From positions 62,001-126,000 of the forward strand of contig NZ_JADTQG010000002.1 in NCBI RefSeq assembly GCF_016008875.1: a stretch of DNA of 64,000 nt, given 5' to 3'. Shown here one piece after another: positions 55,473 to 64,000 of the stretch. A program made the position numbers and the translations under genes. The stretch is from Ectopseudomonas mendocina (GTDB lineage: Bacteria > Pseudomonadota > Gammaproteobacteria > Pseudomonadales > Pseudomonadaceae). Within the stretch, counting starts at the first letter, position 1, and each line of letters begins with the position of its first letter. The notes under the pieces are model-generated. The model had not been told where the DNA came from, searched no databases, and saw nothing but the letters and a program-made list of their open reading frames with translations.

Positions 55473-56432
55473 ATGAACGCATTACCCATCATCGACATCG
55501 CCCCTCTCTACGCTGACGACGCTTCGGCCTGGCCTGCCGTGGCCGAGCAGATCGACCGCGCCTGCCGCGACTGGGGCTTCTTCTACATCGTCGGCCACCC
55601 CATCAGTGCCGAGCGCATCGACGCCCTGCTCGGTGCGGCCAAGACCTTCTTCGCCCAGCCCGCCGAAGAGAAACTCAAGATCGATATCACCCAGACCGCC
55701 CACCACCGCGGTTACGGCGCCATCGCCACCGAGCAGCTGGACCCGAGCAAGCCGAGCGACCTCAAGGAAACCTTCGACATGGGTTTCCACATACCCGCCG
55801 ATCACCCCGAGGTGCTGGCGGGCAAACCGCTGCGCGGGCCGAATCGCCACCCGGAAATGCCCGGCTGGACCGAGCTGATGGAAACCCACTATGGCGATAT
55901 GCAGGACCTGGCCAAGACCCTGCTGCGCGCCATGGCCATGGCGCTGGACATCGCACACGACTTCTTCGACGCGCGCTTTCATGAGCCGATCAGCGTGCTA
56001 CGCATGATCCACTACCCGCCGCGTCACACTGCCACCAGCAGCGAGCAGCAAGGCGCAGGCGCGCACACCGATTACGGCTGCATCACCCTGCTCTACCAGG
56101 ACGATGCCGGCGGCCTGCAGGTGCGCGCACGTAGCGGCGAGTGGATAGACGCGCCGCCGATTGCCGGCAGCTTCGTGGTCAATATCGGCGACATGATGGC
56201 GCGCTGGAGCAACGACCGTTACACCTCGACGCCACATCGAGTGATCAGTCCGCTGGGCGTGGATCGCTACTCCATGCCGTTCTTCGCCGAGCCGCATCCC
56301 GACACGCTGATCGACTGCCTGCCCAACTGTTCCAGCGCGGACAATCCGGCCAAGTACACGCCGGTAACCAGCGCCGAGTACCTGCTGTCGCGCTTCGCCG
56401 ATACCTATGCCTATCGGCGCGAGGAGCTCTGA
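55473..56432 (+). CDS. Isopenicillin N synthase family 2-oxoglutarate/Fe(II) dioxygenase
   Basis: 319-aa non-heme iron oxygenase. The 2-His-1-Asp facial triad is complete: His198 and Asp200 (AHTDYG) and His255 (HRVISP), and R265-Y-S267 is the RxS 2-oxoglutarate-binding motif. The N-terminal DIAPLY and AEEKLKIDI blocks are typical. GAGG precedes the ATG. It lies between the nucleoside-binding protein and adenine deaminase, at the same place as P. aeruginosa PA0147. A purine or nucleoside substrate (for example N- or C-hydroxylation of a modified base) is a reasonable hypothesis; none is proven. Confidence 0.9.
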   Translation: MNALPIIDIAPLYADDASAWPAVAEQIDRACRDWGFFYIVGHPISAERIDALLGAAKTFFAQPAEEKLKIDITQTAHHRGYGAIATEQLDPSKPSDLKETFDMGFHIPADHPEVLAGKPLRGPNRHPEMPGWTELMETHYGDMQDLAKTLLRAMAMALDIAHDFFDARFHEPISVLRMIHYPPRHTATSSEQQGAGAHTDYGCITLLYQDDAGGLQVRARSGEWIDAPPIAGSFVVNIGDMMARWSNDRYTSTPHRVISPLGVDRYSMPFFAEPHPDTLIDCLPNCSSADNPAKYTPVTSAEYLLSRFADTYAYRREEL

Positions 56433-57690
<1,258 letters not shown>

Positions 57691-57696
57691 ACCACC

Positions 57697-57752
57697 TGTG
57701 GGAGCGGACTTGTCCGCGAGCTTTTTCGTTCGCGGACCAGTCCGCTCCCACA
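57697..57752. repeat. REP pair, class A
   Basis: Arms 57697-57719 and 57730-57752 with a ten-base loop and one mismatch, after the adenine deaminase stop codon. Confidence 0.88.
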
Positions 57753-57825
57753 TTCCCGACCCAAAAGATATCGGCGCAGCCCCACCAGAACAGGCGGGGA
57801 CGCGCAGCAGGCCTTGGGCAGGTGC

Positions 57826-59925
57826 TCAGAAGTCGAAATCGACCTTGGCCCAGAGTGTGCGGCCTGGCTCGTCGATGCGGCTTTCGGCCGGGAAGCCGAA
57901 GCCAGCATCGCCCGCCAGGTTGAGGTGCTCGGCGTAGCGCTTGTCGAGCAGGTTATCCACCCCGGCGCTGAGCTTGACCTGCTCGCTGAGGCGGTAAGCC
58001 CCATTGAGCGAGAGCACGCCGAAGCCGGCACTGTCACTAAAGTCCTGCCCTACCACGTTGCCGCGCCCGTCGGCGGTGCGACCCTGGCCATCGACCACAC
58101 GCCAGAGCGCGCCGACGCTCCAGGCGTCACGCTGGTAGCTCAGGCCCAGACGCGCTTCCAGCGGCGGCATCTGCGGCAGTGCCTCGCCGTCCGAGCTGTT
58201 CTTGCCCCAGGCGTAGGCCAGGGTCGCATCGGCCTTCCAGTTGGAGGCGAAGGCGTAGGCTACGCCCAACTCACCGCCCATGATGCGCGCATCGACGTTG
58301 TCGGCCTGGGTGCCCATGCCGCGATAGTCGAACAGAATGTAGTCGCGCACCTGCCCGGCATAGGCCGAGGCCCAGGCCTGCAGCTTGTCGTCCTGGTACT
58401 GGATACCGATGTCGAGCTGAGTGGTCTTCTCCGGCTCGATGCCGTCGAACGCATTGAGCGAACCGGCCGGGCCGTTCAGCCCGGCGGAGAACAGCTCCCA
58501 GTAATCCGGAAAGCGCTGCACATGGCCGAGGCCGGCATAGAGGGTAGTCGGCGAACCGGACAGGTCATGCTCGTAGCGCACGAAGCCGCTGGGCAGGGTC
58601 TCGGCGCGCGTCTCGCCCGCCGTCGGGTTGGGCCGCGCCATGCCCATCATGCTGCGAAAACTTTGCCGGTAATCCTTGGCCGAGGCTCGATCCAGCCGCG
58701 CCCCGGAGATCAGCCGATCACGCTCGGCCAGGCTCCAGGTGGCCTCAGCGAACGCGCCGTAGTTATGCATCAGCGCGTCCTTTTCCCATGGGAAGCGGTC
58801 GGCATCCGTGTAGCCCGTCATCATGCTGTAGGTGGAACGACGGCCACGGTGCTCGCTGCGCTGCGCATCGATGCCGGTGATCAGCTCGAGGTCGTCCCAC
58901 TTCCAGGTCGCCGCCAACCGGGCACCGAGGGTGCGCCGGTCGACCTGCGAGGCCATCGGCATGGCCATCATGCTGGTCGGGTTCGGCACGCGCAGGCGGA
59001 AGTTGTCCATGATGTGGTCGGCGTAGTTGTAGTAGACCTTGGCCTCGAGCTTATCCAGCGCACCGCCGAAGTTGCTGCGCTCGAAGTTGCTGCGCTCGAT
59101 GCGCAAGCCCAGGCTTTCGCGCTTGAACTGGCTGCCATCCATGCCGCGCCCGGCGTAGCGCGCCTCGCCATCGCCACGACCAGCGCTGAGTTCGATCAGA
59201 GTGTCGGCATCCGGCGTCCAGCCCAGCGCCACGTCACCGTTCCATTTGTCCCAGCGCGAGCCGATGGTGTCGCCGTCACCGTTGTCGTAGTCATCCGAAT
59301 GCGAACGATTGGCCATCACCCGCAGGTAGCCCTGCTCACCACCGACAGCGCCATCGATGAGGCGGTCGAAGCGACCGTTGGAACCCGCCAGCACGCTGGC
59401 GTGCAGGCGCGCACCGAGCTCGCCGAAGCGCTCCGGCTCGCGCTCGAAGCGCACCACGCCGGCCGAGGCACCGGGGCCCCAGATCACCGTCTGCGGGCCC
59501 TTGGTCACGGTCAGCAGATCATAGGTTTCCGGAGCGATATAGGAGCTTGGAGCATCCATCCGACCGGGGCAGGCGCCGAGCATCTGGCCTCCGTCGGTGA
59601 GCAGCAACAGACGCGAGCCGAACATGCCGCGCAGTACCGGGTCGCTGTTGCTGCCGCCGCTGCGAATCGCCGAGAAACCGGGAATGGTCTTTAGGTAATC
59701 AGCGGCATCGCTGGCCGGCACTGGCTGGCGTGGGTCCTTGGGATCAGCCACCACGGTCAGCGGCGAGCTTTGCTGGATTGCCGTGATCACCGTAGGCGGC
59801 AGTTCGTGAACATGCTCCTCGGCATGCAGCGACGTGATGGTGCACAGGCCACAGGCGAGGGCCAGGGCAGACAGGGGAAAACGAGGGCGAACGGAAACAG
59901 CGCCCGGAACGAAGGAAACGGACAT
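57826..59925 (-). CDS. oprC: TonB-dependent copper receptor (OprC-like)
   Basis: 699-aa outer-membrane receptor. Signal peptide at residues about 12-35, a TonB-box/plug region (PTVITAIQQSS, DYLKTIPGFSAIRSGGSNSD, LRGMFGSRL, MLGACPGRMDAPSSYI) and a 22-strand barrel ending in Phe. The MGACPGRMDAPSSYI segment with Cys and Met is the copper-receptor (OprC) signature. Takes up copper in P. aeruginosa and is repressed by copper. It is the last gene of the minus-strand copper cluster. Confidence 0.93.
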   Translation of the reverse strand: MSVSFVPGAVSVRPRFPLSALALACGLCTITSLHAEEHVHELPPTVITAIQQSSPLTVVADPKDPRQPVPASDAADYLKTIPGFSAIRSGGSNSDPVLRGMFGSRLLLLTDGGQMLGACPGRMDAPSSYIAPETYDLLTVTKGPQTVIWGPGASAGVVRFEREPERFGELGARLHASVLAGSNGRFDRLIDGAVGGEQGYLRVMANRSHSDDYDNGDGDTIGSRWDKWNGDVALGWTPDADTLIELSAGRGDGEARYAGRGMDGSQFKRESLGLRIERSNFERSNFGGALDKLEAKVYYNYADHIMDNFRLRVPNPTSMMAMPMASQVDRRTLGARLAATWKWDDLELITGIDAQRSEHRGRRSTYSMMTGYTDADRFPWEKDALMHNYGAFAEATWSLAERDRLISGARLDRASAKDYRQSFRSMMGMARPNPTAGETRAETLPSGFVRYEHDLSGSPTTLYAGLGHVQRFPDYWELFSAGLNGPAGSLNAFDGIEPEKTTQLDIGIQYQDDKLQAWASAYAGQVRDYILFDYRGMGTQADNVDARIMGGELGVAYAFASNWKADATLAYAWGKNSSDGEALPQMPPLEARLGLSYQRDAWSVGALWRVVDGQGRTADGRGNVVGQDFSDSAGFGVLSLNGAYRLSEQVKLSAGVDNLLDKRYAEHLNLAGDAGFGFPAESRIDEPGRTLWAKVDFDF

Positions 59926-59986
59926 GCGAATACCTGAAAATGGTCGATTTGCGAAAAGGGCCGGCTAGCCCTCGCTGAAGAGAAAA

Positions 59987-60361
59987 TCAGGCGGGCATGG
60001 GCGGTGCGCGTGACAGCGCGCGGGGGAAGTGAGGATCAGTGCGTGGTGCAAGCGGCAGCGCTGCGCCAGTCTGATGAACGGGTGACAGCCGCGCGGCGAT
60101 TGCCCAACGGTTATCTGCCAGCGCAGGGCAATGGGAAAACAACGAGCAGTAACCGCAGGCATCCACCTGCAGCACCGGCCTGCCGCCATCGCTGGCAAGC
60201 GGTACAGAATCGCCGCCCTCATGGCAGGCGATTTCGTTCAGCCAGCGCCAGTCGGCCGGCTCGGCGCGCAGCTGCGACGCCAGAGGCGCAAGCACGACCA
60301 GAACGAACGCCAGCAGCCCGAGATGGGCGGCGAAGGTCCGTCTGCGCGCCGTGATCATCAT
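59987..60361 (-). CDS. DUF2946 domain-containing protein
   Basis: 124-aa protein with an N-terminal membrane segment (FAAHLGLLAFVLVVLAPLA) and a motif with Cys and His (VDACGYCSLFSHCPAL) that may bind metal; DUF2946 proteins usually accompany copper genes. Its ATG overlaps the stop of the PCuAC gene (TGATG). Predicted inner-membrane or periplasmic small protein for copper handling. Confidence 0.82.
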   Translation of the reverse strand: MMITARRRTFAAHLGLLAFVLVVLAPLASQLRAEPADWRWLNEIACHEGGDSVPLASDGGRPVLQVDACGYCSLFSHCPALADNRWAIAARLSPVHQTGAALPLAPRTDPHFPRALSRAPPMPA

Positions 60362-60852
60362 CAGTGCTGGTGCTTGCCTGCGTTGTGGGCGGCGTGGTCG
60401 TGGCCGGCCGGTGCCTCTTGCTGCACGGCCACCTCCACCTCGACGCTGCCGGCCTTCTCGAAGGTCAGGGTCAGCGGGAAGCGTTCACCGTCCTTGGCCT
60501 GCTGCTTCAGGTTGAACAACATGACGTGGTAGCCCATGGGCTCGAACTTCACCTCACCGCCGGCAGGAATGGCGACGTCCTGCACCTGCTGCATCTTCAT
60601 CACGCCATCGGCGTGCTTATGCTCGTGCAGCTCGGCCTTGCCAGCCACCGGGCTGCTGACCGAGAGCAGGCGATCAGCCTCGCTGCCCTTGTTGTGCACG
60701 ACGAAATAGGCAGCCGCGGTCGGCGCCACAGGCGGCATCTCGCGCGACCATGGGTGATCGATATGCAGTTGGCCGACATCGTACTCGTGGGCCTGGGCCA
60801 GCATCGCGGGCAGGATCAGAGCGAAGCCGAGCAGGGTTTTGCGCAGGTTCAT
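60361..60852 (-). CDS. Copper chaperone PCu(A)C
   Basis: 163-aa periplasmic copper chaperone. Signal peptide (LLGFALILPAMLAQA), then the Cu-binding H/M set: HEHKHADGVMKM and GYHVML (HxM), and a His-rich tail HDHAAHNAGKHQH. Delivers Cu(I) to cytochrome oxidase. Start at 60852 rather than 60888, because GGAGACA lies upstream and the leader otherwise precedes the signal peptide. Confidence 0.92.
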   Translation of the reverse strand: MNLRKTLLGFALILPAMLAQAHEYDVGQLHIDHPWSREMPPVAPTAAAYFVVHNKGSEADRLLSVSSPVAGKAELHEHKHADGVMKMQQVQDVAIPAGGEVKFEPMGYHVMLFNLKQQAKDGERFPLTLTFEKAGSVEVEVAVQQEAPAGHDHAAHNAGKHQH

Positions 60853-60897
60853 AGGGATTGTCTCCAGGTGGGTATCGTCAAAAATCATGGCACTTCT

Positions 60898-62298
60898 TCA
60901 ATTGGCAAGTCGGGTTCTGGGCAGCAGACAGAGGCAGCGGTCGAGCGCCCACATCAGCAACAGCGAGGTGCCCACCAGCGGGAAGATCATGCCCAGCACG
61001 ATCATCACGCCGATGGCGGTCTTCCAGCGCGGCAGGTCGTGGCGCAGCGGCGGTACGCCGAGGCGACCGGCCGGGCGGCGTTTCCACCAAAGCACCAGGC
61101 CGCTGACCGAGCTGAAGATGATCAGCAGGCAGACCAACGCCATGAGAATCTGATTGGCCAGGCCGAACATCTTGCCTTCGTGCAGCTTCACCCCGCTCTC
61201 CACGGCCCGCGCCACCAGGCCGTAGTCCGCCCAGCGCACATCGGCCAGCACCGCGCCGCTGTATTGGTCCAGATGCAGGGTGGCATCGTTGCGCGGGTCG
61301 TCGGCGAACAGGCCGATGCTGTAAACGCCCGTGGCGCCCTGCGGGAAGCTGATGCTGTAGCCGCGCTGCACGCCGCGCGCATCGGCGGTGTCGACCACCT
61401 GCTGCAGGCTGATGCGTGGCGCCGCCGAGTCATGGTCGTGACCGGCATGGCCACGATGCGCAGGGTGCGGATCGGATGCCGGCAGCGGCGTGACCTCCGC
61501 CGCCCAGGACACGGTCTGCTCGCGGCTGCTGTTGAGGCTGCCGGCAAGCTGCCCGGACTTCGGCACGTCATCCCACATCGCCGCGGGAAACTGGTTCCAG
61601 GCGCCGGCGAACTGGGCGCCCCAGTAGCCGGTCCAGGTCATCCCGGTAAGCAGCATGAACAACAGCAGCAGGGAGCCCCAGAACCCGGTCACCGCATGCA
61701 GGTCGCGCCACAGCAGGCGCCCTCGCGCATGCCGGCGTGGCCAGAGCACGCCGGCCGGGTTGTTGCCGCGCGGCCACCACAGGTACAGACCGGACACCAC
61801 CAGCACGATGCCCCAACCGGCAGCCAACTCGATCAGCCGATCACCCAAGGTGCCGATCATCAGATCGCCGTGCAGGGTGCGCGCTGCCGCCTGCAGGTTC
61901 CACTGCGCGTCCTGCTCGCCGAGCAGGGTGCCGCGGTAGGGATCGACGAACAGGTTGAGCAGGCGCCCGTTGTTGTCGATGACGAACTGCGCGCTGCGCC
62001 CTTCGCCGAGCGGAGGCAGGTACTTGCTCACTACGGCACCGGGGTACAGCTGCTCGACCAATGCCAATTGCTGGTCGGCGCTGACGCGCTGCTCGGCCGC
62101 TGGCGCCAGCATCAGGTGCGGGTACAGCCAGGTGTCGAGCTGCGGCTTGAACAGATAGATCATCCCGGTGATCGACAGCAGGATCATGAACGGGATGACG
62201 AACAACCCGGCATAGAAATGCCAGCGCCAGGCCAGGTTGTAGAAAGACGGGGCCACACGCTCACGAGCAGGTGCGGTGCTATTGGGGGAAGACGCCAT
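60898..62298 (-). CDS. PepSY domain-containing inner-membrane protein
   Basis: 466-aa membrane protein with about four transmembrane segments (first near residues 25-50, FYAGLFVIPFMILLSITGMI) and two PepSY regions. A His-rich loop (DPHPAHRGHAGHDHDSA) suggests metal binding. PepSY membrane proteins in such clusters are thought to act with copper or iron reduction and uptake. GGAGAAAG precedes the ATG. Confidence 0.88.
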   Translation of the reverse strand: MASSPNSTAPARERVAPSFYNLAWRWHFYAGLFVIPFMILLSITGMIYLFKPQLDTWLYPHLMLAPAAEQRVSADQQLALVEQLYPGAVVSKYLPPLGEGRSAQFVIDNNGRLLNLFVDPYRGTLLGEQDAQWNLQAAARTLHGDLMIGTLGDRLIELAAGWGIVLVVSGLYLWWPRGNNPAGVLWPRRHARGRLLWRDLHAVTGFWGSLLLLFMLLTGMTWTGYWGAQFAGAWNQFPAAMWDDVPKSGQLAGSLNSSREQTVSWAAEVTPLPASDPHPAHRGHAGHDHDSAAPRISLQQVVDTADARGVQRGYSISFPQGATGVYSIGLFADDPRNDATLHLDQYSGAVLADVRWADYGLVARAVESGVKLHEGKMFGLANQILMALVCLLIIFSSVSGLVLWWKRRPAGRLGVPPLRHDLPRWKTAIGVMIVLGMIFPLVGTSLLLMWALDRCLCLLPRTRLAN

Positions 62299-62379
62299 AA
62301 AGCTTTCTCCAGCCCGCCGCGGTCGTGGACGCGCGGTCAGGCATTCGCGTGATAGGGACGCCCGGAGCGGGCGGACGGA

Positions 62380-62766
62380 TCAGGCGAAAAAGGGAGAAGC
62401 GCGGGGATTGGCCGGAGGCCAGCGATAACGGGTGATGCGCGGCAGATGCAGCGCGGACAGCGACCAACTGCGCTCGACAGCCAGCAGCCCGAGCAGGCCA
62501 AAGAAGGCAGCGAGAATGAGGGCGCTGAACAGGCTGGCCAGGGCGCAATTGGAACCGGTGGCCGGGTTCGGCGCGACGATGCCGGAGCCGTCCAGGTCTG
62601 CCCCTGCGCCGAAGTTGCCCTCGAACGAACAGTACTGCCCGTCCAGACCGCTGAGCTGCATGCCAGCCATCTGGCCGTGGCTGATGGCGCAGACGAACGC
62701 ACTGAACAGAATGCTGAAGTACAGCACCCAGGCGGTCAGTGAGCGGTCTTTGCGGGCCAGTTTCAT
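62380..62766 (-). CDS. Small membrane protein, DUF2946-like
   Basis: 128-aa protein with two membrane segments (AWVLYFSILFSAFVCAISHG and ALASLFSALILAAFFGLLGL). Cys/His near DGQYCSFEG suggest a metal role, and its place at the head of the copper cluster supports this, but I cannot place it firmly in a family. Start has a poor ribosome-binding site. Confidence 0.62.
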   Translation of the reverse strand: MKLARKDRSLTAWVLYFSILFSAFVCAISHGQMAGMQLSGLDGQYCSFEGNFGAGADLDGSGIVAPNPATGSNCALASLFSALILAAFFGLLGLLAVERSWSLSALHLPRITRYRWPPANPRASPFFA

Positions 62767-62863
62767 GGAGCGTGACTCTAAACAGAGGATGGCAGCGCGA
62801 CACTGCGGTACGTTGCCGCAGAGGCCTGATACGGAAGTCTAGCAGGCGCCCGGCACTTTATCT

Positions 62864-63778
62864 TCAACGCCAGGGCGCCGCTGCCAGCAGGCGCTCGCAA
62901 CGCGCCTGGAGGAACTCGCGCAGCAGATGCACCGCCTTGCTCAGTTGCGCCCGGTGTGCGCAGACCAGATACAGCGGCGTCGGCTCGCCCAGCCAGCCGG
63001 GCAACAGCACCTGCAGGCGCCCTTCACGGACATCGTCGGCCACGTCCAGCCAGGACTTGTACACCACGCCCTGCCCGGCCACGGCCCAGCGCCGGGTGAC
63101 ATCGGCATCGTCGCACACCCGGTTGCCGGCAACGCCCATGACCGTCTCGCGCTTGCCATCCTGGAAGCGCCAGCGGTCATGCACGCGGCCGTGCAGCATG
63201 TACAGCAGGCAGTTGTGCTGGCGCAGCTCCTCCACCGTCTGCGGCGTCCCGTGCCGCGCAAGATAGGCCGGCGAGGCGCAGAGCACGCGGCGATTGTCCG
63301 GCGCCACCGGCAGGGCAACCAGGCTGGAGTCTTCCGGTGCGCCATAGCGCAGGGCGATATCTACCGGCTCGCGAAACAGATCGGCGACGCGGTCGGCCAG
63401 CAGCAGGCGCAACTGCAGTTGCGGATGCTCGCCCTGGAACTCGTCGAGCCAGGGCAACAGGGTGTTGCGGCCGAAGTCCGAGGGTGCCGACAGCTGCAGC
63501 ACACCGCAAATCCCTTCCTGGCTGCCGGCCAGTTGCTGGCGTCCCTCCTCCAGGCTCTGCAAGGCCAGGCGCGCGTGCACCAGATACAGCTCGCCTTCGG
63601 GCGTCAGGCGCAGGCTGCGCGTCGAGCGCGCCAGCAGCCGCACCTGCAGTTGCTGTTCCAGGCGCTTGAGCGCGGCGCTGGCCACCGCCGGCGATACATC
63701 GAGTAGCCGCGCCGCGGCCGACAGGCTGCCGATTTCTGCGGTCCGCACGAAGAGTTGCAGGTCATCGAAACGCAGCAT
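62864..63778 (-). CDS. LysR family transcriptional regulator
   Basis: 304-aa LysR regulator with N-terminal HTH (LFVRTAEIGSLSAAARLLDV ... VASAALKRLEQQLQVRLLARST) and effector domain. Divergent from the monooxygenase-like gene at 63886 across 107 bp, the normal arrangement for control of that gene. It could also influence the copper cluster downstream on the same strand, but a LysR is not the usual copper regulator. Confidence 0.9.
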   Translation of the reverse strand: MLRFDDLQLFVRTAEIGSLSAAARLLDVSPAVASAALKRLEQQLQVRLLARSTRSLRLTPEGELYLVHARLALQSLEEGRQQLAGSQEGICGVLQLSAPSDFGRNTLLPWLDEFQGEHPQLQLRLLLADRVADLFREPVDIALRYGAPEDSSLVALPVAPDNRRVLCASPAYLARHGTPQTVEELRQHNCLLYMLHGRVHDRWRFQDGKRETVMGVAGNRVCDDADVTRRWAVAGQGVVYKSWLDVADDVREGRLQVLLPGWLGEPTPLYLVCAHRAQLSKAVHLLREFLQARCERLLAAAPWR

Positions 63779-63885
63779 GGCCGCTCACTTTCAAAATAAT
63801 GATGAAAGAGACTCTATAACCACCTCCTTTTTCTCGCCACACAAATAAACGAGCATGACTTCCCGCCACCAAACCGGAACCAGTC

Positions 63886-64000
63886 ATGACCAGCGCACTA
63901 ACGCTCATCGCCACCATCAACGTTCTGCCGGGGCATGCCGAGGCAGTGGCCGCTGGCCTGCAAGCCCTGGTCACCGCGAGTCGCACAGAGCCGGGCTGCC
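63886..64000 (+). CDS. Antibiotic biosynthesis monooxygenase (ABM) family protein, partial
   Basis: The first 38 codons (MTSALTLIATINVLPGHAEA, then LQALVTASRTEPGC) match the ABM/YgiN-type family: small dimeric quinol or aromatic monooxygenases without a bound cofactor. The gene runs off the window end. It is divergent from the LysR gene. Full length and substrate cannot be judged. Confidence 0.75.
   Translation, partial: MTSALTLIATINVLPGHAEAVAAGLQALVTASRTEPGC

Noticed and set aside
57814..62352. Two long plus-strand open frames over the copper cluster
   Set aside because: Both are antisense to oprC, the PCuAC gene and the PepSY gene, which have clear motifs.

Overview
The window looks like chromosomal DNA of a GC-rich Pseudomonas, probably from the P. 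aeruginosa / P. mendocina / P. oleovorans side of the genus. The evidence is gene order that matches known Pseudomonas blocks (proB-obgE-rpmA-rplU-ispB; fxsA-groES-groEL; hprA-rsmC; bauR/bauA/bauC; a purine block matching P. aeruginosa PA0136-PA0148; an oprC copper block) and many Pseudomonas-type REP palindromes. I see no prophage, integron, plasmid gene, CRISPR array, rRNA or tRNA. This is mostly core chromosome with a few accessory insertions.

Layout. 0-2.9 kb: glyoxalase-II-like hydrolase, AraC regulator, PF10118 hydrolase. 3-12.5 kb: a surface lipid / fatty-acid block with a MalT-type LuxR regulator, a DUF1302-DUF1329 outer-membrane pair, an acyl-CoA ligase and a thiolase; a PsrA-like palindrome lies upstream of the pair. 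12.5-17.5 kb: LysE exporter, hprA, rsmC, a Mn riboswitch with a GDT1-family Mn exporter, a SnoaL-like protein and an M48 lipoprotein protease. 17.7-27.5 kb: chemoreceptor, an unusual SRAP protein, two small Cys-rich/DUF2007 proteins, an AT-rich orphan gene, an acyltransferase, yajG, mqo and creA. 27.5-36.5 kb: proB, obgE, rpmA-rplU, ispB, a FabG-like SDR, a 142-bp MITE, hugZ, fxsA and groESL with a sigma-32-like promoter. 36.7-40 kb: InaA-like kinase, small secreted proteins and nat.

40-45 kb: the beta-alanine module (bauC/mmsA-like dehydrogenase, bauA transaminase, divergent LysR) followed by a RutR-like TetR regulator, yigZ, a DUF922 protease and an SDR. 48-57.7 kb: a purine uptake and salvage locus with a BMP-type nucleoside ABC importer (ATPase, two permeases, binding protein), 8-oxoguanine deaminase, an isopenicillin-N-synthase-like dioxygenase of unknown substrate and adenine deaminase. 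It is heavily seeded with REPs and carries a frameshifted REP-associated tyrosine transposase (RAYT). 57.8-62.8 kb: a copper-acquisition operon on the minus strand (TonB receptor, DUF2946, PCuAC chaperone, PepSY membrane protein, a small membrane protein). 62.9-64 kb: a LysR regulator divergent from a truncated antibiotic-biosynthesis-monooxygenase-like gene.

The most interesting points are the dioxygenase embedded in the purine locus together with possible RutR-like operators; the RAYT whose HUH motif and catalytic tyrosine are split by a one-base deletion between inverted REPs; the SRAP protein lacking two expected active-site residues; the 142-bp MITE with TTA duplications directly in front of hugZ; and the fatty-acid-linked DUF1302/DUF1329 system. 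I do not see an obviously new defence or mobile system here.
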